DNA from: a virus
Length of the DNA: 34,825 bases
Virus record (IMG/VR): IMGVR_UViG_3300026078_000063
Span: 1-34,825 of that record
Strand: one strand, 5' to 3'
Positions 6,567-15,216 of the stretch are shown here, one piece after another. The position numbers were made by a program, and so were the translations under genes. The notes below the pieces were generated by a model. The model was not told where the DNA came from and searched no databases. It was given only the letters and a program-made list of their open reading frames with translations. Within the stretch, counting starts at the first letter, position 1. The number at the start of each line of letters is the position of its first letter.

Positions 6567-7815
6567 CAAGCTTGGGTTCCTGTACCAGCCGTCGCGCTAC
6601 AAAGTGGCGTATGGCGGCCGTGGTGGAGCGAAGTCCTGGGCGTTTGCCGATGCGCTCCTGGTCACATCGCACGCCTCCATGTTGCGCACGCTCTGTGCGC
6701 GCGAACATATGGACAGCATCCGTGAATCCGTGCATCAACTCTTGAGCGATCGCATCGAGGCGTTGGGCTTGGGCGTCACGTACGAGGTGCAAGCGACAGT
6801 CATCAAACATCGCTTCACCGGATCGTTGTTTCGCTTTTCCGGGCTACGCATCAACCCGAGCGACTTGAAGTCTTTCGAGGGTGTGGACCGATGCTGGGTC
6901 GAGGAAGCCAGGAACGTCTCAAAGAAGTCCTGGGACATCCTCACGCCGACGATCCGCAAGCCTGACAGTGAGATATGGGTGAGCTTCAACCCGGAGCTTG
7001 AGACAGACGAGACGTACCAACGTTTTGTCGTGTCACCTCCCGCCAACTCCGTCGTGCGTGAGATCAACTGGCGCGACAACCCGTGGTTCACCAAAGAGCT
7101 TGAAGCGGAGCGCGTAGACTGCGAGCAGCGCGATCCGGACGGCTACCTGACCATCTGGGAAGGCAAGTGCCGCATCGCGCTGTCCGGCGCCGTGTATGCG
7201 GCTCAGATGCGCGACCTGGTGATGCGCGGTGGTGTGACGCGCGTTCCTTACGACCCAAGCAAGCCAGTCCATACGGCGTGGGACTTGGGTTGGGGCGATC
7301 AGATGGCGATCGTGCTGTTCCAGCAGATCGGCTACGAGTACCGCATCTTGGGATACATTGAGGATCGCCACCGCACCGTTTCCGACTACGTGCGTGAGCT
7401 GAAGCTGCTGCCCTATGTCTATGGCCATCACTACCTGCCTCACGACGGAGCCAATCACAACATCGTGAGCGGCACGTCTGCGGAGGAAAACCTGCGAGAA
7501 CTGTTCGCCACGCCGCATGTGCATGTCGTTCCTGCCAGCGACGAGGATACGCAGATCGCGGCAGTGCGAAACGTCTTCGGCAAGTGCGCCTTCGACGAGC
7601 GAGGCACGATGGAGCTGCGCAATCGCCTGGCGAGCTATCGCTACGGCGAGCATATGGACGGTAGCAGCACGCGTGCACCGATCCATGACCAATCCAGCCA
7701 CGGCGCCAAAGCGTTCGCGACGATGGCGTGCGGGTACGACGCGGGGCATGTACGACCAAGGGTGCAGGTGACGGCAGGCAAGGCAACGGGAGCAGGGTCG
7801 TGGATGGCGGCGTGA
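6538..7815 (+). CDS. terL: large terminase subunit
   Basis: This 425-aa protein is the ATPase-nuclease that cuts and pumps DNA into the procapsid. The ATPase part has Walker A in YGGRGGAKSW (about 27-36), Walker B in CWVEEA (about 120) and the coupling motif SFNP (about 150). The RNase H-like nuclease part starts with HTAWDLGWGDQMAI (about 245), whose first Asp binds metal, and continues with LPHDGANH and an aspartate-bearing SDEDTQIAAV segment. It belongs to the Terminase_3-like group. The start lies within the preceding gene; no other Met is available before the Walker A motif. Headful packaging, and hence a permuted genome, would fit this family and the P22-type portal. Confidence 0.95.
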   Translation: MSALRVQCPDKLGFLYQPSRYKVAYGGRGGAKSWAFADALLVTSHASMLRTLCAREHMDSIRESVHQLLSDRIEALGLGVTYEVQATVIKHRFTGSLFRFSGLRINPSDLKSFEGVDRCWVEEARNVSKKSWDILTPTIRKPDSEIWVSFNPELETDETYQRFVVSPPANSVVREINWRDNPWFTKELEAERVDCEQRDPDGYLTIWEGKCRIALSGAVYAAQMRDLVMRGGVTRVPYDPSKPVHTAWDLGWGDQMAIVLFQQIGYEYRILGYIEDRHRTVSDYVRELKLLPYVYGHHYLPHDGANHNIVSGTSAEENLRELFATPHVHVVPASDEDTQIAAVRNVFGKCAFDERGTMELRNRLASYRYGEHMDGSSTRAPIHDQSSHGAKAFATMACGYDAGHVRPRVQVTAGKATGAGSWMAA

Positions 7816-8027
7816 TCACGATTCGGATGCATGAGTACTTCTTCTGGTCGCCCACACTGGGAGCCGACGCAGTCCGCTTTAGCGTCCCCGATGACCATGG
7901 CCGCGAGTACTACGCCATTCGACCCATCCATGGAGCGGGCAAGTCCCTACGCGAGATGCGCGAACACATCGCGCTGCGCATTCACGATGCGATTGAGTCC
8001 GGCGAAGATCCCGGCGAGGTGATGTGA
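7812..8027 (+). CDS. small hypothetical protein
   Basis: This 71-aa protein lies between terminase and portal. GTG at 7812 gives a GTGA overlap with the terminase stop; an in-frame ATG at 7827 is the alternative. The sequence contains HEYFFWSPTLGADAVRFSVP, REYYAIRPIHG and a C-terminal helix (LREMREHIALRIHDAI). No family is recognised. It overlaps the portal gene by TGATG. Confidence 0.62.
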   Translation: MITIRMHEYFFWSPTLGADAVRFSVPDDHGREYYAIRPIHGAGKSLREMREHIALRIHDAIESGEDPGEVM

Positions 8028-10201
8028 TGGCCCAAGACCCGAACAAGCCTCGCGACGACGGCAAGATCAAGATGCCGAAGGTCGATTCGGCCATGAACAA
8101 GCTGCCACCTACTGATCGTGGTGGTGGGCGTGGCGCGGAGAGCGACGACAAACGCGACCATGACGCTGACCAAGAGCTGTTGCTGAACGCTCGCAAGCGG
8201 TTCGAGCGATGCTCGTCGGCAGAGTCCGCCAACCGCAAGAACGCCGAGGATGACTTGCGTTTCCTCAATGGCGACCAGTGGCCGGCTGACGTGGCCGCGC
8301 AGCGCAATACCGAACGCCGTCCGTGCCTGACCTTCAACAAGCTCAAGACGTTCGTGCACCAGATTACGAACGACCAGCGGCAGAACCGACCCGGCATCAA
8401 CATCAGCCCCATTGGCGACCAGACGGACGTCGAGGCCGCGAAGATGTACAGCGGTCTGATTCGTGCCATTGAGCGCGACAGTGAGGCGGATATCGCTTAT
8501 GACACCGGGTTCTGGAACGCGGCTAGCAACGGGTTCGGCTATTGGCGCGTGCTGACGGATTACACCGACGACACGACGTTCAACCAAACGTTGTTTATCC
8601 GTCGTGTGCGCAACCCCTTCACGGTCTACCTCGATCCCGACCACATGGAGCCGGACGGTTCCGATGCGCGGTTCGCTTTCGTGACGGAGATGATGCCGCG
8701 CGAGGAGTTCAAGGAACGGTGGCCGCATGCTCAACCGGTGGCATGGGATCCCTATGGCAACGGTGACACCTTCAAGGAATGGGTGGAGAAGGATCGCGTG
8801 CGCGTGGCTGAGTACTACGAGGTCGAGCACGACATGGCCGACCTGGTGCAACTCAGCAACGGGCATGTGGGTTACAAGGACGAGCTGAGCGAAAACGTTC
8901 AGGAACAGATCAAAGCCGGCACGCTGGAAATCCTCAACGAACGCAAGAGCGAGCGTGCGCGCTGCATGTGGCGCAAGATCACGGCGCTGGAAGTGCTGGA
9001 AGAAACCGAGGTGCCTAGCGGCGGCATGATCCCCATCGTCAAGGTCATTGGCGACGAGGTGGACGTCAATGGCAAGGTGTCGTATTCCGGCATCGTGCGC
9101 GATGCGAAAGACCCTCAGCGCATGTACAACTACTGGCGCACTACCGAGGCCGAAGTGGTGGCTCTGCAGCCCAAGGCGCCGTTCATCCTTGAAGAAGGCC
9201 AGGTCGAGGGACACGAGCCGCAATGGCAGCAGGCCAACACCAAGAGCTTCCCGTACCTTCTGTACAAGGGGACGTCGATCGGCGGGAAGCCCGCTCCACC
9301 TCCGCAGCGTCAGCCGATGATCCAGGCGCCCACGGCGATCCTGCAGGCGATTCAGGGCGCTGCTCAGGACATGCAGGCGACCACGGGTATCCGGTTCGAT
9401 GCCACGATGCAGGAGCGTCTCTACGACGAGTCTGGGAAGGCATTACGCGAGATTCGCCGCGTTGGCGACGTGGGAAATTTCCACTACATCGACAACTTCG
9501 GACGGTCGCTCAAGTACACCGGAAAGCTGCTTCTACGCATGATCCCGAAGGTGTATGACACCAAGCGGGTTCTGAACATCCTGCGCGAGGATGGCAAGGA
9601 GCAGGCCGTCATGATCGACCCGAATGCCGGCAAGTCCGTGCAGCGCGGCCAGTCGCCGTCCGGTTCACCATTGCCCATCTTCAACCCGAACATCGGCAAG
9701 TACGGCGTGACGGTAACCATCGGCCCGAGCTTTGCGACGAAGCGCGTTGAAGCGGCGGAGCAGATGATGGACTTCGCAACGAAGATGCCGAATCTGGCGC
9801 CATCGGTGGCCGACTTGATCGCCAAGAACATGGACTGGCCCGAAGCTGACCAGTTCGCCGCGCGGCTTGCCAAGACGTTGCCGCCGAACCTGCTGACGCC
9901 GGACATGAAAGACGTGCCGCCGCAGGTGCAAGCGTTGGTGGCTTCGCAGAAGCAGCAGATCATGCAGCTGATGCAGCAGGGCCAAGCGATGCAGAAGCAG
10001 CTTCAGGACATGACGGCGGATCGTATGATCATGGCCGACAAGAACCAGAAGGACTTCGAGGCCAAGGTGCTGGCTGTCCTGCAGAAGGCCATGGCGGCGG
10101 ATGCCAAGGCGCAGTCCGATACGTTCGATCGCACCATGGAAGCCTTCCGATACCTGGATGAAAGTCAGCGGCAGCCCGAAAATCCGGAGCAGCCGCAATA
10201 A
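8027..10201 (+). CDS. P22-type portal protein
   Basis: This 724-aa protein forms the dodecameric ring through which DNA enters and leaves the head. Its length almost equals P22 gp1 (725 aa). Family-like segments include DLRFLNGDQWP, RPCLTFNKLKTFVHQI (about 100-115), NDQRQNRPGI, NAASNGFGYWRV and VYLDPDHMEPDGSDA. The C-terminus (about 640-724) is rich in Gln, Met and Lys and is a long helix, matching the barrel helix of P22 portals. A GTG at 8024 is one codon upstream; the ATG at 8027 overlaps the preceding stop and is preferred. Terminase, portal, scaffold and coat follow in the usual order. Confidence 0.93.
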   Translation: MAQDPNKPRDDGKIKMPKVDSAMNKLPPTDRGGGRGAESDDKRDHDADQELLLNARKRFERCSSAESANRKNAEDDLRFLNGDQWPADVAAQRNTERRPCLTFNKLKTFVHQITNDQRQNRPGINISPIGDQTDVEAAKMYSGLIRAIERDSEADIAYDTGFWNAASNGFGYWRVLTDYTDDTTFNQTLFIRRVRNPFTVYLDPDHMEPDGSDARFAFVTEMMPREEFKERWPHAQPVAWDPYGNGDTFKEWVEKDRVRVAEYYEVEHDMADLVQLSNGHVGYKDELSENVQEQIKAGTLEILNERKSERARCMWRKITALEVLEETEVPSGGMIPIVKVIGDEVDVNGKVSYSGIVRDAKDPQRMYNYWRTTEAEVVALQPKAPFILEEGQVEGHEPQWQQANTKSFPYLLYKGTSIGGKPAPPPQRQPMIQAPTAILQAIQGAAQDMQATTGIRFDATMQERLYDESGKALREIRRVGDVGNFHYIDNFGRSLKYTGKLLLRMIPKVYDTKRVLNILREDGKEQAVMIDPNAGKSVQRGQSPSGSPLPIFNPNIGKYGVTVTIGPSFATKRVEAAEQMMDFATKMPNLAPSVADLIAKNMDWPEADQFAARLAKTLPPNLLTPDMKDVPPQVQALVASQKQQIMQLMQQGQAMQKQLQDMTADRMIMADKNQKDFEAKVLAVLQKAMAADAKAQSDTFDRTMEAFRYLDESQRQPENPEQPQ

Positions 10202-10233
10202 CTCCCGTATGACGGAGAACTGACGGGCAACCA

Positions 10234-10263
10234 TTCCCGCGTCCTTTTTCAGAGACGCGGGAA
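10234..10263 (+). promoter_or_regulatory. hairpin abutting the scaffold start codon
   Basis: A perfect 10-bp stem (TTCCCGCGTC at 10234-10243 with GACGCGGGAA at 10254-10263) has a 10-base loop. It ends on the base before the scaffold ATG. There is no following T-run, so it is not a standard terminator. It covers the place where a ribosome site would be, so control of scaffold translation is likely. A processing site is another option. Confidence 0.6.
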
Positions 10264-11169
10264 ATGCCGGATAGCAGCGCACTCGACATGGCGGCCGGTC
10301 AGAAGACCGGACCTTCACTTTCCGCCACTAGTGACATGCCGGCCATTCCGGCAACTCCCGAACCCGAGACTGCGGACGGTCATCCGCAGGATGAAGCCGC
10401 GCCACAAGGCGAAACACCGGACGCATCGGCCGCGCCCGAAACTGACGGCAGCGACACCGCCGCGAACCCCGAGAAGGTCAAGCCTCCGAAGGGCGTTCAG
10501 AAGCGTATCGATGAGCTGACTCGTGAGAAGCGAGAAGCGGAACGCAAGGCGACCGAGGAAGCCCAGAAACGGGCCGAATTGGAGCGTCAACTTGCCGAGC
10601 GTCAACGCGCAGACGTCCAGCCCGTACAGGATGACCGCCCCAACCGGGACGAGTTCGATGATCCCGATGCCTACACCCAGGCCCTGACCGAATGGTCAGC
10701 GCGCAAAGCGGTGCAGGAGGATCGCATCCAACGGGCCGAGTCCGAGCAGAAGGCGCGTGTCCAGGAGAGTTACGCGAAGGTCACCAAGGACTGGAACGAG
10801 GGCCGGGAAAAGGCGCTCGAAAAGTACCCCGATTATGTTGAGGTGGCGGAAAACGATCAGTTGCCGATTGCGCAACACGTCGGTTTCGCGCTGCTGAGCC
10901 ATGAGAACGGGCATGACATCGCGTACTATCTTGGCAAGCATCCCGACGAAGCTGCGCGTCTTTCCGCCTTATCCCCCTTGCAGTCAGCGCTCGCAATCGG
11001 AGCGCTTGGTATGCGGCTTTCCCAGCAGGAAAAGCCCGAAGTTTCCCGAGCACCCGCGCCGGCAAAACCGATCGGTGCGCGTGGTTCGGTGACCAAAACC
11101 CCCGAAAGCGAGTCGATGGCCGAGTACGCCGCACGCCGCAATGCGGAACTCCGCAAGGCCGCGCGCTAA
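10264..11169 (+). CDS. scaffolding protein
   Basis: This 301-aa protein probably guides coat assembly and then leaves the procapsid. It lies between portal and coat. Residues 1-75 are acidic and disordered (many E, D, P, A). Residues 75-125 form a charged coiled coil (LTREKREAERKATEEAQKR). More helices follow, then a basic C-terminus (YAARRNAELRKAAR). In P22-like phages the basic C-terminal helix-turn-helix of scaffold binds coat, which fits. The length matches P22 gp8 (303 aa). The start is uncertain because a hairpin occupies the ribosome-site region; alternative in-frame Met codons at 10288 and 10333 lack better sites. Confidence 0.82.
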   Translation: MPDSSALDMAAGQKTGPSLSATSDMPAIPATPEPETADGHPQDEAAPQGETPDASAAPETDGSDTAANPEKVKPPKGVQKRIDELTREKREAERKATEEAQKRAELERQLAERQRADVQPVQDDRPNRDEFDDPDAYTQALTEWSARKAVQEDRIQRAESEQKARVQESYAKVTKDWNEGREKALEKYPDYVEVAENDQLPIAQHVGFALLSHENGHDIAYYLGKHPDEAARLSALSPLQSALAIGALGMRLSQQEKPEVSRAPAPAKPIGARGSVTKTPESESMAEYAARRNAELRKAAR

Positions 11170-11194
11170 CGACCCTTTTTCGGAGTGAATGACC

Positions 11195-12388
11195 ATGACT
11201 GACGTCGCCACCAACACCCTGCTTACCCCGTCCATCATCTCCAAGGAAACCTTGGTGATGCTGGAGAACAACCTCGTCGCCGCCGGCAAGGTGAATCGCC
11301 AGTTCGAGAACCAGTTCGTCAAGATCGGTTCGTCGCTGACGGTTCGCAAACCGAACCAGTTCGCCGTGTCCAGCGGTCCTGCACTGAACGTGCAGAACGT
11401 GGTGGAACCGTCCACCAGCATCACGATCAGCAACCAGAAGCACGTCGATTTCTCGTTCTCCAGCGTGGAACTGACGCTGACCATCGAGGAATTCAGCGAG
11501 CGATACCTGAAGCCGGGTGCATCGCAGCTCGCCAATCAGCTTGATTACGACGTGATCGGCAACTGGTCGCAGATCAACAACGAAGTCGGGACGCCCGGCA
11601 CCGTGCCGGCCAACTTCGCCGCGCTCGCCGCGGTGGGTCAGCGCATGGATGAAGGGGCGGTCCCGCAGGACGGGCGATGCTTGATCCTGAACCCCGCTGC
11701 GTACTGGTCGATGGCGAACGGCCTGACCACGCTATATGTGAACAAGGTCGCGGAGCCGGCGCTGAAGGGCTACCTCGCCAACATCGCCAACTTCGAAATC
11801 TACATGGATCAGAATATCCAGGCGCAGACGGTGGGCGCCTATGCGGGCACGCCGACGGTGAACGGTGCGAGCCAGACAGGATCGAGCCTGGTCACGGCGG
11901 GTTGGACGGCCAGCATTGCCGACCTGCTGAACGTGGGCGACACTTTCACCATCGCGGGCGTGTTCGCGGTGAACCCGCGCAGCAAGCAGTCCACCACGCA
12001 CCTGCAGCAATTCGTGGTGACCGCTCAAGCGTCGTCCAGTGCGGGTGGTGCGTCCACTCTGTCGATTTACCCGGCCATCACCCCGACCGGCGCCTACCAG
12101 AACGTCACGGCGTCGCCGGCCAATGGTGCGGCCATCACGGTCGTGGGTACGGCGAACACGTCGTATGCGCAGAACCTCGCGTTCACGCGCGACTGTATCG
12201 GTCTGGTGACCGTGCCGCTGGAGCTTCCGGAAGGCGTGGATTTCAAGGCGCGCGAGACCTACAAAAACATCTCGATGCGCATCATTCGTGCCTACGACAT
12301 CAACAACGATGTGTTCCCGTGCCGCATGGACATCCTCTACGGCACCACCTGCTTCTACCCGGAGTTGGGCTGCCGCCTGACGAACTAA
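11195..12388 (+). CDS. major capsid protein, P22 coat family
   Basis: This 397-aa protein builds the icosahedral shell. The N-arm (NTLLTPSIISKETLVMLENN) and the following FVKIGSSLTVRKPNQF segment are typical of P22-family coats. An inserted domain at about 215-335, rich in Gly, Thr and Ser (TPTVNGASQTG, GDTFTIAGVFAVNPRSKQS), corresponds to the region where P22 coat carries its I-domain. The C-terminus (ISMRIIRAYDINNDVFPCRMDILYG) closes the fold. GGAG at 11182-11185 is nine bases before the ATG at 11195, so I prefer it over the ATG at 11189, which is only three bases away. A strong terminator follows the gene. Confidence 0.9.
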   Translation: MTDVATNTLLTPSIISKETLVMLENNLVAAGKVNRQFENQFVKIGSSLTVRKPNQFAVSSGPALNVQNVVEPSTSITISNQKHVDFSFSSVELTLTIEEFSERYLKPGASQLANQLDYDVIGNWSQINNEVGTPGTVPANFAALAAVGQRMDEGAVPQDGRCLILNPAAYWSMANGLTTLYVNKVAEPALKGYLANIANFEIYMDQNIQAQTVGAYAGTPTVNGASQTGSSLVTAGWTASIADLLNVGDTFTIAGVFAVNPRSKQSTTHLQQFVVTAQASSSAGGASTLSIYPAITPTGAYQNVTASPANGAAITVVGTANTSYAQNLAFTRDCIGLVTVPLELPEGVDFKARETYKNISMRIIRAYDINNDVFPCRMDILYGTTCFYPELGCRLTN

Positions 12389-12399
12389 ATGCAGTGGTT

Positions 12400-12435
12400 G
12401 AGGCTGGCGGTTACCTCGGCCGCCAGCCTCTTTTT
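12400..12435 (+). terminator. rho-independent terminator after the coat gene
   Basis: A perfect 11-bp stem (GAGGCTGGCGG at 12400-12410 with CCGCCAGCCTC at 12420-12430) has a nine-base loop and is followed directly by TTTTT. No new promoter is obvious downstream, so it is probably partial and sets a higher coat message level than the tail genes. Confidence 0.9.
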
Positions 12436-12446
12436 CGAGGTGAGCC

Positions 12447-12620
12447 ATGCGGCAAGCGCTGTATCAGGTTTGGGTTTTGGATCGGAAGAACCGACAGCTT
12501 CCGGTGGGTCCGCGTGTGCTTAAACCGGCGGCGGAAAGGTTCGCCGATGCCATCGCCATGCAGATCCGCGCGGGCAGGGAAAAGGACTGGCACGACCCGA
12601 TAGTGTTGGAGGCGATCTGA
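12447..12620 (+). CDS. small hypothetical protein
   Basis: This 57-aa protein follows the coat terminator. A strong ribosome site (GAGGTGA) lies three bases before the ATG at 12447. The sequence runs MRQALYQVWVLDRKNRQL, then a helix (AAERFADAIAMQIRAGRE) and an acidic end. It looks like a small beta-alpha fold with no membrane segment. The family is not recognised. Its stop overlaps the next start (TGATG). Confidence 0.68.
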   Translation: MRQALYQVWVLDRKNRQLPVGPRVLKPAAERFADAIAMQIRAGREKDWHDPIVLEAI

Positions 12621-12973
12621 TGTTTTCCGAATACCCGAAGATGATGGTTCATCCTGGCTCACAGAATGCCGTGCTGGGTTTTGGACCGCGCGAGGGCCAT
12701 CCGACGACGTTCCCGCCCGTGTTCGTGAATACGGCGGACCAGGAAGCTCAATACGAGGCCAAGGGGTACATCGCGAAGGGCGGCAATGTCGATCATTCGT
12801 CGCACGAGCCACGAGGCTACAAGTTCCACGAATATCCAAAATGGGTAAACGGCACGCTGGTGCGGAGCGTGGATGAAGAATCGGCGTTGCATGGCGCATC
12901 CTCTAAGGTGAATGCCGAAGCCGCGTCGATTGCCCCGAAGCGTCGCGGACGTCCGCCCAAGGTGCACGCATGA
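12620..12973 (+). CDS. hypothetical head-region protein
   Basis: This 117-aa protein is encoded just after the coat. It begins MFSEYPKMMVHPGSQ, has FPPVFVNTADQEAQYEAKGYI in the middle, and ends in a basic tail with RRGRPPK, an AT-hook-like sequence. The VNT-x-x-x-E-x-x-x-x-x-KGY pattern is common in small proteins of phage head modules. A minor capsid or decoration role is possible. It overlaps the next gene by ATGA. Confidence 0.68.
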   Translation: MFSEYPKMMVHPGSQNAVLGFGPREGHPTTFPPVFVNTADQEAQYEAKGYIAKGGNVDHSSHEPRGYKFHEYPKWVNGTLVRSVDEESALHGASSKVNAEAASIAPKRRGRPPKVHA

Positions 12974-13257
12974 CGCTGCGCCCACTCGGACAACGCATCG
13001 TCGTCCGTCCGGTGGCGATGGAGACAATGACGGGCTTTGGATTCCTGCTTCCCGAAGGTGTCGATGAAGGATTCGATTCGGGCGTGGTGATTGCCAAGGG
13101 CGACAAGGTAGGCGACTACCTGCGCGAAGGAACGCGTGTTCTGCACAGCCGCAACGGCGTCCAGCACATTCATCACAACGGGGAGGCGCTAGTGGCTCTC
13201 TCCGAAATGAGCGTGCTGTGCGCCATCGACGACTTCAACGTGATGGACGACTCCTGA
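12970..13257 (+). CDS. GroES-like co-chaperonin
   Basis: This 95-aa protein resembles the 10-kDa co-chaperonin GroES (97 aa in E. coli). It starts MTLRPLGQRIVVRPV, matching the conserved GroES first strand (RPL-x-DR-hydrophobic-V). A loop with GFGFLLPEG stands where GroES has its GroEL-binding mobile loop. Then come DSGVVIAKGDKVGDYLREGTRV, in place of the GEV-x-AVG and VGD-x-V segments, and EALVALSEMSVLCAID, matching the EEVLIMSESDILAI end. GroES caps GroEL during folding; T4 gp31 does this for its capsid protein. Encoded two genes after the coat, this protein probably redirects host GroEL toward coat folding. The role is inferred; the fold call is strong. Confidence 0.82.
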   Translation: MTLRPLGQRIVVRPVAMETMTGFGFLLPEGVDEGFDSGVVIAKGDKVGDYLREGTRVLHSRNGVQHIHHNGEALVALSEMSVLCAIDDFNVMDDS

Positions 13258-13258
13258 C

Positions 13259-13990
13259 ATGTCTACCGCGCGCGACCTGATTCAGGCTGCACTGGAAGAA
13301 CTCGGTGTCTACGCGCCCGGAGAAACGCTCACGGAAGCCGACGCAGCGCGTGGCCTATGGTCACTTAATGCCATGCTGGACTCGTGGTCGAACGAGAACC
13401 TGTTCTGCTACGCGATCCAGGAATTCACGGTTCCACTGGTCATCGGCCAGAACCAGTACACCATCGGACCTAGCGGGCAGGTCAATGGTGTACGACCCCT
13501 GCGTGCCATCACTGGACTCGGCGCCGCCTATGTGGTGGACGGGAGCCAGAACCGCTATCCGGTCGATGTCATCGAGCGCGATCAGTGGAACCGCATCGGA
13601 TTGCTGACGGCGAACAGCCAGATCCCCACGCGCATCTTCTACGACCCGCAATTCCCGTTGGGCATTCTCAACGTGTTTCCGATGCCTGCAGCTTCCTACA
13701 ACCTGTATTTCGATGCCTACCTACAGCTTTCTGACTTCGGTTCGTTGACGACAGTCTTGACACTTCCCCCGGGTTATCAAGATGCGATCCAACACAATCT
13801 GGCGATTCGCCTGAAGCCGTTCTTCGTCACCGGCCAGATCGATCCGATCATCATCGAGCTTGCGAGCCAGACGAAAGCGGCGGTCAAGCGCACGAACATC
13901 AAGCAGTCGCCGGCATCGTATGACGCCAGCATCATTTCGCGCGCCACGCCGACGTACAACATCTTCCGCGATTCGAGTAACTCGACCTGA
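13259..13990 (+). CDS. gp4-like head-tail adaptor
   Basis: This 243-aa protein likely binds below the portal and extends the tail tube. It starts TARDLIQAALEELGVYAPGE and continues ADAARGLWSLNAMLDSWSNE, the helical opening of the P22 gp4-like tail accessory family. A beta-rich middle follows (FTVPLVIGQNQYTIGPSGQV; RIFYDPQFPLGILNVFPMPA). It then has a helix (PPGYQDAIQHNLAIRLKP) and a disordered tail. P22 gp4 is shorter (166 aa), so this is a longer family member. It lies one base after the GroES-like gene and overlaps the gp10-like gene by TGATG. Confidence 0.82.
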   Translation: MSTARDLIQAALEELGVYAPGETLTEADAARGLWSLNAMLDSWSNENLFCYAIQEFTVPLVIGQNQYTIGPSGQVNGVRPLRAITGLGAAYVVDGSQNRYPVDVIERDQWNRIGLLTANSQIPTRIFYDPQFPLGILNVFPMPAASYNLYFDAYLQLSDFGSLTTVLTLPPGYQDAIQHNLAIRLKPFFVTGQIDPIIIELASQTKAAVKRTNIKQSPASYDASIISRATPTYNIFRDSSNST

Positions 13991-15216
13991 TGGACACGCC
14001 TTTCTTCGGAGGCAGCTCGGAAGGCTGGTCATCGAACCTGTCGAACAGCCGATGCATGAACCTGTACCCGGAACTCGTGGAGACGAAGGACGGGAAGCAA
14101 GTCGGCGGCTTCTATTCAACCCCGGGTTTGAAACAGTGGGCGACCGTCGCCAATGGCGGGAAAGGCATCGTCCGGGGCCTGCATTACGTTTCGGCCAAAA
14201 ACATCCTGCTGGTGGTCTGCGGCAACACCCTGACATCGATCACGCAGAACGGCGTGCAGACCGTTCTTGGCACGATCAAGTCAGTGGTGGGCGCCGTCTC
14301 CATCATCGACAACGGCACGCAGTACTTCCTTTCGGATGGGGTGAACGCCTACGTCTACGCATCGGGTGCGCTGACGATCATCAACACGCTTCCTCCGAAT
14401 CCTGGCATTACCACGTATCAGGACAACTTGGGCTTGGTGGCGATTCGAGGGACGAACCAGTTCTATCAGTCGAACATCGGCGATCTCTCGACGTGGGATG
14501 CCTTGAGCTTCAGCTCGGCAGACTCCGAGCCGTCGCCGATCATGGCGATCATCAGCCTGTTCCGGCAAGTCTGGGTGTTCAAGCAGCAGTCGGTGGAGAT
14601 CTGGAACAACGCCGGTTTGAACGGCTTTGCCTTCCAGCGCATGGAAGGTGCCTATTTGGAAATCGGCTGCATCTCACCCTATTCGGTATGCCAAGTGGGC
14701 GACCGTCTGATCTGGCTGGGTCAGGACGATCAAGGTCAAGGCGTCATCTACATCACGAACGGCTATGCCGGTCAGCGCATCTCCACGCACCCCGTGGAAT
14801 ACGCCATGCGTTCCTACGGGAAGATCAGTGATGCGGTGGCCTACAGCTACCAGCAAGCCGGCCACCTGTTCTACGTCATCAGCTTCCCGACCGGGAACGC
14901 AACATGGGTATACGACCGTACGACGGGCCTATGGCACGAACGCGGCGAGTACATCAATGGCGACTATGCCATGCACGATTCGAGCAGGCACGCCCTGTTT
15001 GCCGGACTGAACATCGTCGGTTCCGCATCGAGCACGAAGCTGTACAGCATGGACATGTCATATGCGAAGGATGACCTGACGCCCACGCCGCCGAGCAATC
15101 CGAAGCGTTGGGTTCGTCGTTGGCGAGCCTCGCAGAAAGCGTCCAATCAGCCCGTTCGATTGCAATCGCTCCATGTCGATATGCAGACGGGAAAAGCATT
15201 GGAGTTCATGCCATGA
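13990..15216 (+). CDS. gp10-like packaged-DNA stabilisation protein, main part
   Basis: This 408-aa protein should form the tail hub that plugs the portal after packaging. Family features include FFGGSSEGWSSNLSNSRCMNLYPEL at the start, YSTPGLKQW, then beta-propeller-like repeats (YFLSDGVNAYVY; WVFKQQSVEIWNNAG; WLGQDDQGQGVIYITNGY; WVYDRTTGLWHERG). P22 gp10 is 472 aa. This frame stops just after LQSLHVDMQTGKALEFMP, where homologues as I remember them continue into a WSDDGGH domain. That domain is found in a separate frame at 15614. The stop overlaps the next start (ATGA). The protein may therefore be a truncated or split gp10. Confidence 0.85.
   Translation: MDTPFFGGSSEGWSSNLSNSRCMNLYPELVETKDGKQVGGFYSTPGLKQWATVANGGKGIVRGLHYVSAKNILLVVCGNTLTSITQNGVQTVLGTIKSVVGAVSIIDNGTQYFLSDGVNAYVYASGALTIINTLPPNPGITTYQDNLGLVAIRGTNQFYQSNIGDLSTWDALSFSSADSEPSPIMAIISLFRQVWVFKQQSVEIWNNAGLNGFAFQRMEGAYLEIGCISPYSVCQVGDRLIWLGQDDQGQGVIYITNGYAGQRISTHPVEYAMRSYGKISDAVAYSYQQAGHLFYVISFPTGNATWVYDRTTGLWHERGEYINGDYAMHDSSRHALFAGLNIVGSASSTKLYSMDMSYAKDDLTPTPPSNPKRWVRRWRASQKASNQPVRLQSLHVDMQTGKALEFMP

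Noticed and set aside
10234-10263. Terminator between portal and scaffold
   Set aside because: The perfect stem has no T-run after it, and the scaffold ATG starts at once, so translational control fits better.
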